The notes below the pieces were generated by a model, which worked only from the letters and a program-made list of their open reading frames with translations, was not told the origin of the DNA and did not search any database. Below, piece after piece: positions 48,361 through 60,011 of a stretch of DNA of 64,000 nucleotides. Position 1 is the first letter of the stretch. The number at the start of each line of letters is the position of its first letter. A program made the translations under genes and the position numbers. Origin of the DNA: Melieria omissa (Eukaryota > Arthropoda > Insecta > Diptera > Ulidiidae); contig OZ020268.1 of the NCBI GenBank assembly GCA_963971225.1, positions 54,993,900-55,057,899 on the forward strand, written 5' to 3'.

Positions 48361-50538
48361 ATAGATCAGCAGAAGTAAGTGCACAAAAATTCAGTCCCAC
48401 CCCTTAAAGTTCTGTAGGTTGATTAGGTTCTATGGCTGTTTCTGCATGAGATACTTAGGCCCATCTGGCACATTTTAATGCCACAAAAGTTCTATAACAA
48501 CGAAGTTAAAAGAAATCAAAGTTATTAGAAAAAATTTCAGTCAACGAAATCAACAAGAAAAATCTTTATCTAGAGCAATGCATCTTTTTTGTTCGTTCCA
48601 TCTTCGTAAGTTCCACACTACGCGCTCCGCTCCTCTCCAGTGTGTTTGCTGCCTAATTCACACTGCTGTCCAAATCATGGACTTTCATAATTTTGATTTT
48701 CCGATTTCGAATTTTCCATAAAATATCTAAATTTTGGCCCACACTCATCACATCAAACATACTTTTTTGGTTGCTACTATTTGATTTTATTGGTGGCGCA
48801 AACACAAATTGATCATCATCAAATAGCTTTTAAGTTTAAAACTAAAAAACAAAGCAAAGAAATAACTTAAATTTAAATGCAAATTAAGCCGAGTCTTTGA
48901 AAGCAGCTAAAAACATTTTAAAATGAAAATTTTCAACTGTTTGAAAATGTTTACATTCAAATGAAAAGTCAAGAATTGCGCTACAGATGTACCTGTTAGG
49001 CTAAACGTTCAAGTGCCGGCGGTTGCAAGCTGGTAGAAACCGCAAAATCAACAAACTGCATAAAGTAGAATTATTTCACACACACACAAACACATTTGGC
49101 ATTCATACAGAGAGTATTTTCCCACACGGGGTGAAGCAATCACCAGCGAAAATCATTTTAAGCACGAATCATAAAATGAAAATTTGCGGAAATTAAAAGC
49201 CTCAGAAGAACAGGGAAACTTTTGTGTGCCAATGTATGTTAGTAGGTTTTCTCCGCCACTTATGCAACAAAAACATATTGTTCGTTGTTCTTGATGTAAT
49301 ATCTTTTGTTGGAGTTTATTTTCTTAATTATTATTTCTATAACTTGGACCAATTCCATAGCCAAACTACAATGCCTACACTAGAAAATCATAGTCCAGAA
49401 GAAGCGTTCACAAGCTTTGCGCCAGTTGAGAGACAGAGAGTTAGCCGAGTTAGAGTATTAGTTTATTTTTGACTTGTGCAAAAATATTTTCTTAATATTT
49501 TTTTTTGTTATTCTTCATTTTTAGCTCACAATTTCGCCACAATAACATTTTATATATTTTGTTTTTGTAAACTTTGTGTATATTTTCATATCAAGTACGT
49601 TTCGTTGCAGTGAACTTTGTTTATTTTGTTTTTAATAAAAATGTAAAACAGAAGTCATGACTTCCAAAACAACAACACCAACAACAATAGTCTGAATGCC
49701 AAGCATTAGTTTCCAGCTGCAATTGATTTTAATTTAAAGCACAACAACACAACACACAACCTCTTATAATTGTGAAATCCTTCTATGTTTTTATTGCGTT
49801 TTTGTTAAATTTATAAAGTCTGCATTTGATAAGCAACCAGTTGCAATCATGTTTTGCTATCAGCCACAACTGCACTTATCAGGCTGGTCCCTCAACTCCG
49901 CCGCCTCCCACCAAGCCACAACAGTTCGATGCGTCAACAGCTCTCCCTGTAAATTATTGTATTTATTTTATCACAATTTTCTGCTTCCATGTTATTTTAA
50001 ATTGTGTAAAAAGCAACCCACTTTACATTATTTTTGCCGATTTTGTTTGACTTTTCTATATAAAAAAATATATATGTATGTGAGTGTAATCTATATCTCA
50101 CCTTATGAAGTAAGCAGCTAATACTGTACCACACACACACACACACACACACATGCAAACACTCACAGACACATCACAGCAATTAAACATTTATACATAT
50201 ATATATCTATGAAAATCGTATATATACATTATATATGTACGTGTGTGTGCAATATTTATAGCAGCAGCCGAAAACGTTTTAGACTCTCTGACGAGTGCAT
50301 TAAAAGAAAAAAAACCAAGACAACAAGCAAACTTAAATTATTGTACAATGAAAATAAAATGAAAAGTAACAATGAACAATGAAAATGATAATGAAAAAAC
50401 GGCAAAAAATATAAATATATATATAATGAAAATTAAAAATAAAAATTAACATTATTAAACCAGTCAATGTGGATCTTGTTTTTTCAATGCATTGAGAATG
50501 TATATACAACATTTTTACTAAGGGTGAGTATTTCTTAA
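48361..50538. other. Non-coding with microsatellites
   Basis: Unique AT-rich sequence with (CA)n at 50131-50153 and TATATA runs at 50196-50240 and 50409-50425. The 49480-50460 stretch has several AATAAA signals and A-rich texture like a transcript end, but no linked coding exon is seen. Short frames (for example 49224-49472) have no domain. Confidence 0.4.
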
Positions 50539-51296
50539 CACTAGAAGGACCGCTAGTTTTCCATACCTACAAAGACTCCATATCTTATACACTGATATCT
50601 CGAAAAGTATCTACATATCGAATTTGGGTAATTTTTCAAAAATAAATATTAAAAAAATATAAAAATGTTCTTTACGAGAAAAATATAAAAGTCACCAAAG
50701 TAAATGCTTAGAAAATTTTATATTAGAGTACAACATGTTTACTTAGGGTGAGTATTGCTTAACCCTAGAAAGACCGAAAAGAGAGACCATACCCGCAAAG
50801 ACTCCATATCAAATCCGCTTATATATCGAAAAGTACATATAGAATTTTCCTAAATTAAGGGGAGGTTCTTTCAAATTTGGCCAAAAAAAGGCCTAAGTTT
50901 GGAAATGATTTGTGGTATGATAAAAAATACAGAAACATCCGGTTTTGACGGTTGAATGGGTATTTTATTATACAATAATATGATATATTTTTTGTAACAA
51001 AATTAAAAATGGCGGCTGAACAATGGCGGCTTTCGTCGATCATTGCCTGAAAAATCTCGTCTCCGAATTTCAAGCCTACAGCCTCTTGTAGTAATCTGAA
51101 ATGAAAAAGGTTTTTTTAATGAAAGTAGATGAAATTTTCTATGGCTTATACCTAACTATAATGATTTTTCACCAAAAAAAATTTTTTTTAATATAAAATT
51201 CTTCACCATAAAGCAAAAGTTGATAGAAATACTAAAGAAAATACAGATATTTAAAAATTACAATCTGTCGAAATGACCGCAATGGTCTTTCTAGTG
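50539..51296. mobile_element. TTAA-flanked MITE, TIR CACTAGAA(G/A)GACC
   Basis: A 758-bp element with 13-bp inverted ends, bordered by TTAA at 50535-50538 and 51297-51300. A second left end (TTAACCCTAGAAAGACC at 50759) lies inside. The flanking AGGGTGAGTATT plus the end is repeated from 50521 to 50745, so a 224-bp segment including the host flank was duplicated after insertion. TTAA duplication places it with piggyBac-like elements. It has no transposase frame. Confidence 0.75.
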
Positions 51297-51509
51297 TTAA
51301 CAGACGCTGCAACAACTGCAAGAGAGTAGAATCCAGGCTAACGAAGAGGTTCTTTCTAACGCCTGTTCCAACTTCTATTTATGCTTTCACTGAGTATGGA
51401 GTGATTGTCGTAAAAGGATATACAAATAAATAAGGGAACAGAATAAAATTATAGCACACGTCTTTGGTCTTGCTGGGTTTTCCTTCGTGGATTAGAAAAA
51501 TCTGCGACC

Positions 51510-51815
51510 GATTTTATTTTTTCCTTTTATTTAAGCCTTTATTTCCTCAGCAGATGATTGCTTATTTCCAGAAATTATATAGTTTAACATATTTGCGCCT
51601 TCAACGTTCTTGCTGTGTGTTTCCCTTTCACATAGATCAATTTACCACAGAACAATCTGGTGCCGATTTTTCGAATATTTTCAGTCTTTACTTCATCAAC
51701 AGATGAATGATAGCTCCCAGAAATGACATATGTCTGTAGTTTCCCATATTTATGCTTTCAACGTTCTTGCTAAATGTTTTCCTTTACCAGAAACTACTTT
51801 ACCATAGACCACTGA
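51510..51815. repeat. Diverged tandem duplication, unit about 150 bp
   Basis: The block TTTATTTCCTCAGCAGATGA then TTGCTTATTTCCAGAAAT at 51538 recurs at 51687 as TTTACTTCATCAACAGATGA then ATGATAGCTCCCAGAAAT. Both are followed by TTCAACGTTCTTGCT and CTTTACCA-like sequence. No family is recognised. Confidence 0.75.
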
Positions 51816-51889
51816 CTAAGTTTGAGGGACTTTCTCAACGAAGTATTGGAGGCACACATATAAATTAGTTTTGAGTAATTTTGTTTATA

Positions 51890-52050
51890 ATTTTGAAGCT
51901 TTGTTTAGAAAAATGTATGCAATATATTTCATGCAAAGTATTACCCATCGTTAGCTACTATGTACTTTCTCCCATCTTTCAGGCAGCATAGGAATTCCAC
52001 GTTGAAAATATTTTTCGGCTTCTTCCTAAGAAGTCAAATGTTGCTCTTTC
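51890..52050 (-). pseudogene. Relic of a mariner transposase C-terminal end
   Basis: Read on the minus strand, 52025 down to about 51950 gives EEAEKYFQRGIPMLPERWEK, followed by VHSS and then a stop. This matches the F-x-RGI-x-x-LPERWEKV end of mariner transposases, which lies about 10-15 residues before the stop in the family. No catalytic region could be read upstream, so it is a decayed fragment, unrelated in sequence to the intron 2 relic. Confidence 0.55.
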
Positions 52051-53390
52051 CATGACTCATCCACTGAAACTACTAATACCCGGAAGGAACAATCTCTATT
52101 GAATACTGCGGCTAAGGTGGGACATTCCATTGAAGCGCCTTCAAAGTTCCTTTGACAATATTTGCAAAATGTGGTTAAACCGAGTTCATCGCTTTCTGCA
52201 AATTGCGTTTTGTTGGATCAAAGGTAGACATGGTTAGAGTACAAAGAAAGTATGTTGTTCAGACTTTAGCAAAATGACCCATGCTAATTTTGAGGGAGAA
52301 ACATCGACTCAGGAATACATTTCACATGGATTCTTTTACAAGATGATTCCATGCAATTTAATACCAGTTATGCCATCTGTAATTTGTAGTATCACCAAGG
52401 CATAAGTGCGTCTTATACAGAGGCAGCCACTACAACCTACCTATGCCATCTTTTATGACAATGCCCTTATGGCCTAAGTGGAGCAGCCATTCCTGCCTAT
52501 GCCATCCTTTGTAAATTACTCAAAACTCATTTCTGCCTCACCGTTAGATATAAGATAAAAGGGACTGGTTATTTAATATATTTCTCACACTATCATGATT
52601 CGGATTCAGCCAATTCCTTACCAAATTATCGCCATGATTGATGATTTAATGTTCTCCTCTTACACAATCATGAAAATACCAGAAAATGCAAGGAATGATT
52701 TGCACATTAATGATCAATTACGAACTGCGATAACTCGTAAAGACGACAGTATCTTCAAAAAGATTTTGCACTTTGTTAAAAAAAAATTGACTTCGTTAAA
52801 TGAAGTCAGTGATAGGAACACTTTCTACATATATTTTGGAATCAGGCACCGATATCGTGGACTAGTTAGGTAAGGTCATAGTGTATAAAACGTTGCCAAG
52901 TCAAACGCCAAAATTTTACTGAAAGCATAGCGTGAGTGACAAGGCTGAAAGTCTAAGAAAACTCAAAAGAGGCCAGAAAAAATAATGACATTTGAATTCT
53001 TATGAGAGAAACGTCGATCTTACTATAATTTTATTAATTATGCTATGAGTAAAAATAGTTTAAATCAACTCAGACTGTGTATCATTGAAACCACCAAAGG
53101 GATAATGTAGGTAAGGTTACAATCTGAGCATCTGTGTAGTCTCACGACACACTTTGGTTCGTTAAAATTGTCCATTGTAATAGCAAAAGAAAATCAGACA
53201 GACTTTCTCTTAAATCTGCTATAGAGAATCCACCTCAAGTCAGCCAGAAAAGTAGATAGCTAAATAAACTTCAGCAGGTGCCCCATATTGACCAATCTGA
53301 GGTCACGAAAACGGTGATAGTTCAGTCTATTGTCTCAGACAACGACAGATCATTGTCACTTTTTTCCTCCTACAATCACTAAATCCGAAA
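52051..53390. other. Non-coding, mixed
   Basis: A short duplication carrying CCTATGCCATC lies at 52430-52520. A 92-codon ATG frame (52595-52873) has ordinary amino-acid composition but no recognisable domain or splice partner. I do not support a gene here. Confidence 0.4.
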
Positions 53391-53685
53391 GAAATAAGAA
53401 GAGACAGTAGCTCGCCTACTCATTCACTCACCTATCTCTGTTTTATTACTAAATATAATACCAAACGAAAGTAAAATTTTATAAACAAAAGGCTGCCAAT
53501 CAAACTTAAAAAAATTTTAAGAAGTAAGTAGAGACAGAAGCTCACATACTCAATCACTGTTTGGTTCTTTGAAAAATTTCAAAAATATCTCTGTTTTATT
53601 ACTACATTCGATACCAAACGAAAGTAAAATTTTTACACCAAAGTCTGCCAATTAATCTTTAGCAACATTTTCGTTTCAATTTATG
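53391..53685. repeat. Diverged tandem duplication, unit about 130-150 bp
   Basis: GAGACAGTAGCTCGCCTACT at 53401 recurs as GAGACAGAAGCTCACATACT at 53531. ATCTCTGTTTTATTACTA then ATACCAAACGAAAGTAAAAT recurs from 53434 to 53585. Non-coding. Confidence 0.8.
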
Positions 53686-54539
53686 TATTTTTCAAATATT
53701 TTACAAATCTATTCGACTGGGTTATGCCGTGCAACATGCCACAATTTAGAGCCCGATTCCATGCCGACAAGCATAAATCTCATCCATAATTTTTCATAGT
53801 CGTATTTGCCATTTCCACTAAGCAAATCAACACGCAATCTCCGCTCGACGAGCGCCAAATGAGCGGCCAAGTGGAGCATCATAAATCAGCAACGTTCCTT
53901 AAATGCCGAACATAATTACCAACAAACGGCTTATGAACGAACAGTAGAAACGCACAGAAACCGACAGACAGATAGTTAAGTCGGAAATAATGCTGGCTGT
54001 ATGGGCAAAAGTGCGAGTCGAAAACGCTGATTTAATGCTGCGTGCCAGCTTCAGTTTCAGCTGCGGCGACGACTACGGCGCGCTGGCAATGTTTTTCAGC
54101 TGAGATAAAGTTCTAACTCATTATGGCCAGTGGGGAGTGGCGTGACAGTTGAACGGACGGACAGACAGAGAGACGATCGTTTGGTGGTTAGACAAAGCGC
54201 CGCTATTGCGCAACAGAAACAGAAAAATTAATGAATGCGTTACAAACGCACAAAGAATTTGCTTTAGAACGCAATGTGGCGCTTAGTTGTTGATGTTGTT
54301 ATTGTTGTTGTTGTTGATGTTGTATTTTTTTGTCTAACCAAAGTTTTATGCGAAATTGCGTAGCAGCATTTTGAGCGTTGAAGCAAAAGGAAACTCATAA
54401 AAGGAAGTTGAAAATTAGCTAAAAGACGATGACTTGTGGTGTGGTGACGCTACGGTCGGTTATGCTGATGTCAATTGCAGCAACTCAGCTCTTATAAAGC
54501 TTACGACTGACTTCCCTGTCTTGGCTAATCAACATTAAA
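53686..54539. other. Non-coding unique sequence
   Basis: GC-moderate unique DNA at 53740-54250, with a TTG repeat at 54290-54322. It is a possible regulatory block. No coding frame and no repeat is recognised. Confidence 0.4.
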
Positions 54540-55132
54540 CCCTTTCGACCCCAAAGATGCCTGAGAGCAACTTTACCTATTTGTCATCTTATAGCAAAAG
54601 CTACGATTGATTTATGGGTTTAATTTAAGTAGGCACCAACAAATTAATATCTTTAGAAGTGAGTTCAAAGCAAATTACAAAAATTGTACCGTTATCCACA
54701 AAATAATTTCCAATAATTTGCAGCGATATCAGGGAAAGTTTGTGTTCTAATTGAAGTCTACGAATTAGGCGCGTTTGATCAAAACCTTGTTTCTTTAAAA
54801 TGGTGAAATGAAATCGAAAAGTGATAATTTTGTATTTTTCCATAAATATCAAATAATTTTTCTGTAATTAAAAAATACTAATACACAATTTATTTAACCC
54901 GCTTTAAGTTACAATTTTTCAATTGTTCACACAACGTAAAATTCGAGGTCAAAAGGGTTGATCACTTAAAACTTAAAATTAAATAAAATCGAAAAGTGAT
55001 AATTTTGTATTTTTCCATAAATATTACATAATTTTTCTGTAATTAAAAAATACTAATACACAATTTATTTAATCCGTTTTAAGCTAAATTTGTCCAATTG
55101 TTCAGACAGGGTAAAATTCGGGGTCGAAAGGG
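54540..55132. mobile_element. Candidate piggyBac-like MITE, TIR CCCTTTCGACCCC, with internal duplication
   Basis: The left end CCCTTTCGACCCC (54540) is matched exactly by an inverted end at 55120-55132 and imperfectly by an inner end at 54946-54958. TTAA precedes the left end with one extra A. The right flank is CTAA, so the target duplication is not clean. A 175-bp unit (54811-54985 and 54986-55160) is tandemly repeated and includes the right end and its flank. Confidence 0.6.
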
Positions 55133-56025
55133 CTAATCACCTAAAACTTAGAATAAAATCCATTTTTCAATCAGTCGGAAGTGCCCCATTTTCTAGTTTG
55201 TAGTGTACCGCAGAGCGGCAATCAATCTTTTGGCACTGCCACGAAATTAATTTGCTCTCAATTGAACAACGTAAAAGGGCAAAGTCGCAACTCTCAGCGA
55301 CTGACTCACCCCTAAAGGCCACAAACAAAGAATAGTCAAACTAAAAACAAAATCAAAAGACAACAAAGAGTCAACTCTTGCTGCGCGACTCGTTGGCTTT
55401 TCACTTTTCACTGCGATGCGCAAATTCCAAACGCCTCAAAGCATTTTCTATTCTAACCCACACACACACACACAAACATTAGAACACCGAGACAGACAAT
55501 CAGACAGACAGTCAAACAATCGTTGGCGGCAATCACCAAAGCGCCCGTAACAAATTATAATTTGATTTATGAATGACAGCCGGGGCCACACTCGCTTAGT
55601 TGTGACTCTAGCGGCCGCTTGGTCATTCATTTGTGTGCATGAACTGTGCAGCTGGCGCATTGTTGTTGCGCAATTAACAGCGGCACAAACAATTTTCACA
55701 AAATTCTAGTTACAAGTGAAAATTGCAGTTTACATAAAACTAAAATATTGAATTAATATTAAGTATTTAATGTGCAAACTTCAACCACACAAAATGTGTT
55801 AGTGAGTTGTTTAGGGGTTGGAAATCAAACAAGGCAACGCACAACAAATGTGGTGGCTTCGGCGCAGAGATTTTTAGTACTGTGGTGAATAGCATTAACA
55901 TTAGACAGCGTACGAGGTGAAAGGCGAGTGTTGTTGTTGAGGTAAGTGAATTTGATTTTCCAATGGCGCTGCTTGGCCTCGGCTTATCAACGCACTTTGC
56001 CAGCATGTGTCATGTGCCTTCGGTA
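55133..56025. other. Non-coding sequence upstream of the tRNA gene
   Basis: Unique sequence with (CA)n at 55459-55474. No protein frame with a domain is seen. Confidence 0.5.
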
Positions 56026-56097
56026 GCCGTGATCGTCTAGTGGTTAGGACCCTACGTTGTGGCCGTAGTAACCCAGGTTCGAATCCTGGTCACGGCA
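56026..56097 (+). tRNA. tRNA-His (anticodon GTG)
   Basis: The 72-bp sequence folds as a complete cloverleaf. The acceptor arm GCCGTGA pairs fully with TCACGGC, followed by discriminator A. The D arm is GTCT/GGAC. The anticodon stem CTACG/CGTAG is fully paired around loop TTGTGGC, with anticodon GTG at 56059-56061. The T arm is CCAGG/CCTGG with loop TTCGAAT. The Pol III B box GGTTCGAATCC lies at 56076-56086. There is no intron, and CCA is not encoded. It should charge with histidine and read CAC/CAU codons after the usual G-1 addition. All stems are intact, so it is probably functional. Confidence 0.96.
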
Positions 56098-56133
56098 ATG
56101 TTCGCGTACGCAACATTGTCACGGAGAAGGCAA

Positions 56134-56142
56134 TTTTTTTTT
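56134..56142 (+). terminator. Pol III terminator of tRNA-His
   Basis: A run of nine T begins 37 nt after the tRNA 3' end, followed by a second T run at 56151. Between tRNA and terminator lies a near-perfect inverted repeat, AATGTT-GCGTACGC-AACATT with one extra C (56097-56117), which would form a hairpin in the 3' trailer. Confidence 0.8.
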
Positions 56143-57577
56143 AATGTTTTCTTTTTTTATAATTAAAAATTATTTATTAAATAATTTTTCTTTTAAACGA
56201 ATGCCTTAAATGTTAAAAATCTTTTACAAAATAATTTTTTTAAAATATTTATTTTAAGCTTTGACGAATGTGCACCACTGGCTCTGTGCCATACATACAA
56301 AACAAGTTGTGTTCTTTCAGCAATTGTGCCGCTAAGCCCAAAATAAACAATCCATAGTGACTTGTATGACTTGAGATGTTGAATTCTTAATTGAAGTTTG
56401 CCATTGAGAATCTATTAACAATGTTTAATTGAAATGCGCGCCAGCCGCCGCCTCACGAATTGTCAACACGACTCGCATCCAATCAAGTTTCTACTCCCTC
56501 AATTTGTGTGCCGATTTTTTGCATTAATTTCATATTAATCACCGAAGTGCAGACATTTTTCATACTCCTCATTTTTCGTATTCAAATTCATATCGATTTA
56601 AAAAAAATCGTTTAATTAAATGCCCGACCTTAGCGTCAACTGAATGTGACTGCGTAATGTTGCGCATTGCAGTTCGACGAAAACATTTTCGATTCGACTA
56701 ATGCGCCATGTGTGAATATGTCGAACAAATTGTATGGTGGCAGCAAATTAATACAAATTTATTTGTATGTAAAGTTAAGCAACGATTGCCAGTCAAACCG
56801 CGCTTATCTTGATGGCACTTGCAGTGTTCGAGCTGGCTGTCAGTAGGCAAATTTGTGGGCGACTTGAGTCGCTTGTCATGGTGCGAATTTCAGTTATTGC
56901 AATCATTAGTTTAAAAGTTTAATATTTTTATTTTTATTTTTGCAGTGCTGCGCAGTGACTCAGTTGGGAAATGTCACATTGATTACAAATTTTTAATAGC
57001 TGTGCGGCCTGCAATTTAAGCAAATTAATTTTAGCGGAAGAAAAATAGCAGCACAACAAAAAATCGCCAACCAACCAGAAGCTAAAGTGCTCAATTTTCG
57101 GCTGTGTAGAACTTCAAGGTTTGCGCACACAAAATGAAAATAGAGTCGAAATAATGGTTGAAGAATGTAAATAATACACTTCAAATTTGACTAACAACAA
57201 CTACAATCGCAACAACAACAACGCCGCGCAGCCCAATTTTTATGCACGAAACGTTCTGGTGACTGATTTCGATTTCAATGTTAAAGCCAGGCACACGTAC
57301 ACACACACAGCCAGACACACTTACAAAGTGTATATTAGATATACAAAAACACGTTGAATTCAAATTGAAATTGAAAGTGTAAAAACCAACATTAAGCCGC
57401 ACACATGAGGAGAAAAATTAGTAGAAAAGTATAAAAAATACAAAATTGACATAAAAGGCAATTTTGTTATTTTGAAAAACTCAGATTTTCAATCAAAATA
57501 AAAAAAAATAAAAAATATTTTAGAGATTTTGAAAAACTATACTTAAACCATAAAAGGCGAAATTGTTAAACAAACTA
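56143..57577. other. Non-coding
   Basis: AT-rich unique sequence with a CA microsatellite at 57297-57309. No gene is recognised. It ends at the TA target of the Tc1-like element. Confidence 0.5.
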
Positions 57578-58457
57578 CAGTGGGCGACTAAAGTCTACGT
57601 ACGACGCCCGTTTCTGCTATCTGAGAAGTCCAAACTCAAAATGTATTTGTACTGATACCGATCCATATTACCTCTCACAAACACCAAATTCCCTACTCCA
57701 GATGCAGCGACAGCGCCCCAAACCATCACATGCCCACCAACCATGCTTGACAGTAGGAACTAAGTGTTTCGAGTCAAATTCCAAACAAAGTTTTAGGTTC
57801 TTTTCACTTATAAACGGTTTCTTGCGTGGAGTTCTGCTGTGGAAACCATTATTGTTCAAAGCTCTTTGAACTGTTCTTGGATACACAGTCGTATCCGATC
57901 TCGTTGCCAACTCTGCGGCCAACTTAGTGGCTTCCACTTTCGGATTTTGATTAACTTCTTTCAAAATTATTGATATATCTCGGCGATTCAGCTTCCTTGG
58001 ATGCCCACTGCGCGGTTTATTTTCAACACTTTTGTTATTTTTGTAGTTATTCAAGATGGATTAAACTGTTGACTAAGTTTCGCAGATAATTTGATATTTC
58101 TTTTCGAGGAGCCATTTTCGTAACCACGCACTTTTGAAATACCACTAAATACAATCAATGCAGTGTCTGCTACCAAGCACAAACGTAAAATATAGATAAC
58201 GGTACTTTCCCGTTATTATCTAGCAAGACACAATAACATAAAGCATGAAATCCGTGACGTACGTAGACTTTTGTCATTGCATTTTTTTCGTTTTTTGTGA
58301 ATAATTTTTTAAGTTTTAAATGAAGGACGTCAAGTTTTGTTATGCATTCATAAAAAAAGATTTAAAACAAAATTGCGTCATTACTTTTTTTCTTATTGCA
58401 TTTGGACTTCTCAGATAGCAGAAATCGACATCGTGCGTAGACTTTTGTCGCCCACTG
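57578..58457 (-). mobile_element. Non-autonomous Tc1-like transposon with 57-bp TIRs
   Basis: An 880-bp element between TA dinucleotides (57576-57577 and 58458-58459). The inverted ends, 57578-57634 and 58401-58457, start CAGTGGGCGAC and end CTGAGAAGTCCAAA, with only a handful of mismatches. The inner motif CGTAGACTTTTGTC recurs at 58262-58275, giving a direct repeat inside the right arm as in IR/DR-type Tc1 elements. The left arm lacks an inner copy. It carries a deleted transposase, so it would need an autonomous relative. The well-matched ends suggest fairly recent activity. Confidence 0.9.
57668..58115 (-). pseudogene. Deleted and frameshifted Tc1-like transposase
   Basis: On the minus strand an ATG at 58115 opens MAPRKEISNYLRNLV and soon meets a stop (about 58047-58049). 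In another frame, SVENKPRSGHPRKLNRRDIS and a stretch to SEKNLKLCLEFDSKHL give the second helix-turn-helix (HTH_Tnp_Tc3-type) region. It then joins directly to VPTVKHG, a motif that lies well downstream in Tc1 proteins. Most of the DDE catalytic core is thus missing. A frame change after VPTVKHG spoils the C-terminus. Full-length relatives are about 340 residues, so this cannot be active. Confidence 0.85.
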
Positions 58458-58459
58458 TA

Positions 58460-58918
58460 AATCGAATTTTACTTGATGGAAAACTTTTTAGAAAAAAATA
58501 TTAAAAACAATTTTTGAAATTAAAATTTATTGAAATCATTTAGTTTATAATTAATAAAAAAATTAAAATTGTTTTGTGATTATTTTTATGTCAGGGGAAA
58601 ACGAACTTTATGTGATGGAAAACTTTTTAGGAAAAAATATTTGAACAATTTTAGTTTAGCTTAAGAAAACATTAATTGAAATCATTTAGTTTTTAATTAA
58701 TTAATAAATTAAAGTTTTTAGCGTTTATTTTACTTAAAAAAAAAGAAAAGAAAAAATTTTAAGTCACAGAGTGACAAAATTTGGTGGTTAAGTTATATCA
58801 AGAAATTTTTCTGGAAAATTTGTCCACTTCACTCTCTAAGATTCATTGTAAAAAATGAAAGAAAATGATATCAGGAAGTCGAACATTATTTCATGGAAAA
58901 CTTTTTAGAAAATACATA
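58460..58918. repeat. AT-rich tandem array, unit about 139 bp, split by transposons
   Basis: GATGGAAAACTTTTTAG occurs at 58475 and 58614. A third decayed copy at 58891 (CATGGAAAACTTTTTAG) is preceded by ATCAGGAAGTCGAACATTAT, matching the GTCAGGGGAAAACGAACTTTA lead of copy two. The array begins right after the Tc1-like element and ends where the CAGTGGACGTCC element starts. Confidence 0.75.
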
Positions 58919-59230
58919 CAGTGGACGTCCAATAAAACGAATCTTATGTTGTGACCCCAATTTGTTAAATCGAAAAATTCGTTAAATCGAACAAAATTTT
59001 TTTTTTATTTAAACCAAGAAATAAGTCTCGCATATTCAGTTTTTAACCTTCTGCCTGTCCCTTAGGGTCTATTTGACTCCAGGCGGAATTAAAAACCGGT
59101 TGAGCGGTCGTATACTTGTGTTATTTAGTGTTAATCGCGCTTACAACCCAATAACAAATTGAGAAAAACACTTTTCGGAGCTTTCCCCTTTTCTTTTGTG
59201 ATTTATGTGTAACAATTCTTCAAGTAAACT
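58919..59230 (+). mobile_element. Nested transposon, copy 2 (CAGTGGACGTCC end with inserted TTAA MITE)
   Basis: It starts CAGTGGACGTCCAATAAAAC next to TA (58917-58918). It matches the reverse complement of 33634 down to about 33270 almost throughout, including the TTAA (59043-59046) and CCTTCTGCCTGTCCC start of the inserted MITE at 59047. Similarity stops near 59230, so the right part of the MITE and anything beyond is lost. Neither piece has coding capacity. Confidence 0.8.
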
Positions 59231-60011
59231 TTTCTGAATGGCAATTTCGAAGGAAATTTTGGAGCACATTATTTGAATCGCTTTGATTATCTGAAGACTG
59301 CGGCTTACTCACTTAGGGGCGCCGTTCTTTTCTGGGCCATCAAATTGTTGCTCTATTTCACCAATTCCTCACCGATTACTTTTACTTTAAACGTCAGCAC
59401 TGAGCAGCTCTAATTAGTCCCACTAGGAGCTCAACAGAGTCTATGTGTGACCAACCAGGCTGACCTAACCTAATCTAACCTCTGCGATCCACATTGCTTG
59501 GGGTGTATTCGAGCGTATTTTGTGCTGACAAATTACAAGTGTCGCATTTTTAGATTTATGCGATTTAAATGATACACAAAAGTGTTTAACAAATTATTAT
59601 TTACGCCAAACGTATTCGAATGCAGCAACACTGGAGGTTAGTGCCAAATTGATGAGGCAACCGGGGAGTTCACTAAACAGTCATTTCTAGAAATGATAGA
59701 CGTGATGATATGACAGAGTTAATGGAAATAGTATGAATTATACACACACAGACAAATGATTGCATACATATATAAATATATATGTGTATATGAAATATGT
59801 ATATGAAATAGTCTGACTTTGTATAATTCGCATGTTTGGCCTTTGCGTAAAATTACTCAAATTTTAGTTAGACAAAGAAAAGAAATAAAATTGAATATAT
59901 TTTCATGTCAACGAGCTAAGCAGCAGGAAACTGTGCGCTCGCTTGCCACATTAACATTACAAAAACAAAAACTGTGCTCACCAATTGGCGCCCAAATTGT
60001 GTGGCATATAA
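59231..60011. other. Non-coding, possible non-LTR tail near 59440-59485
   Basis: GACCTAACCTAATCTAACCT at 59461-59480 looks like the short-repeat 3' tail seen on some fly non-LTR retrotransposons, but no reverse transcriptase remnant can be read. A TATATA microsatellite is at 59767-59810. Confidence 0.35.
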
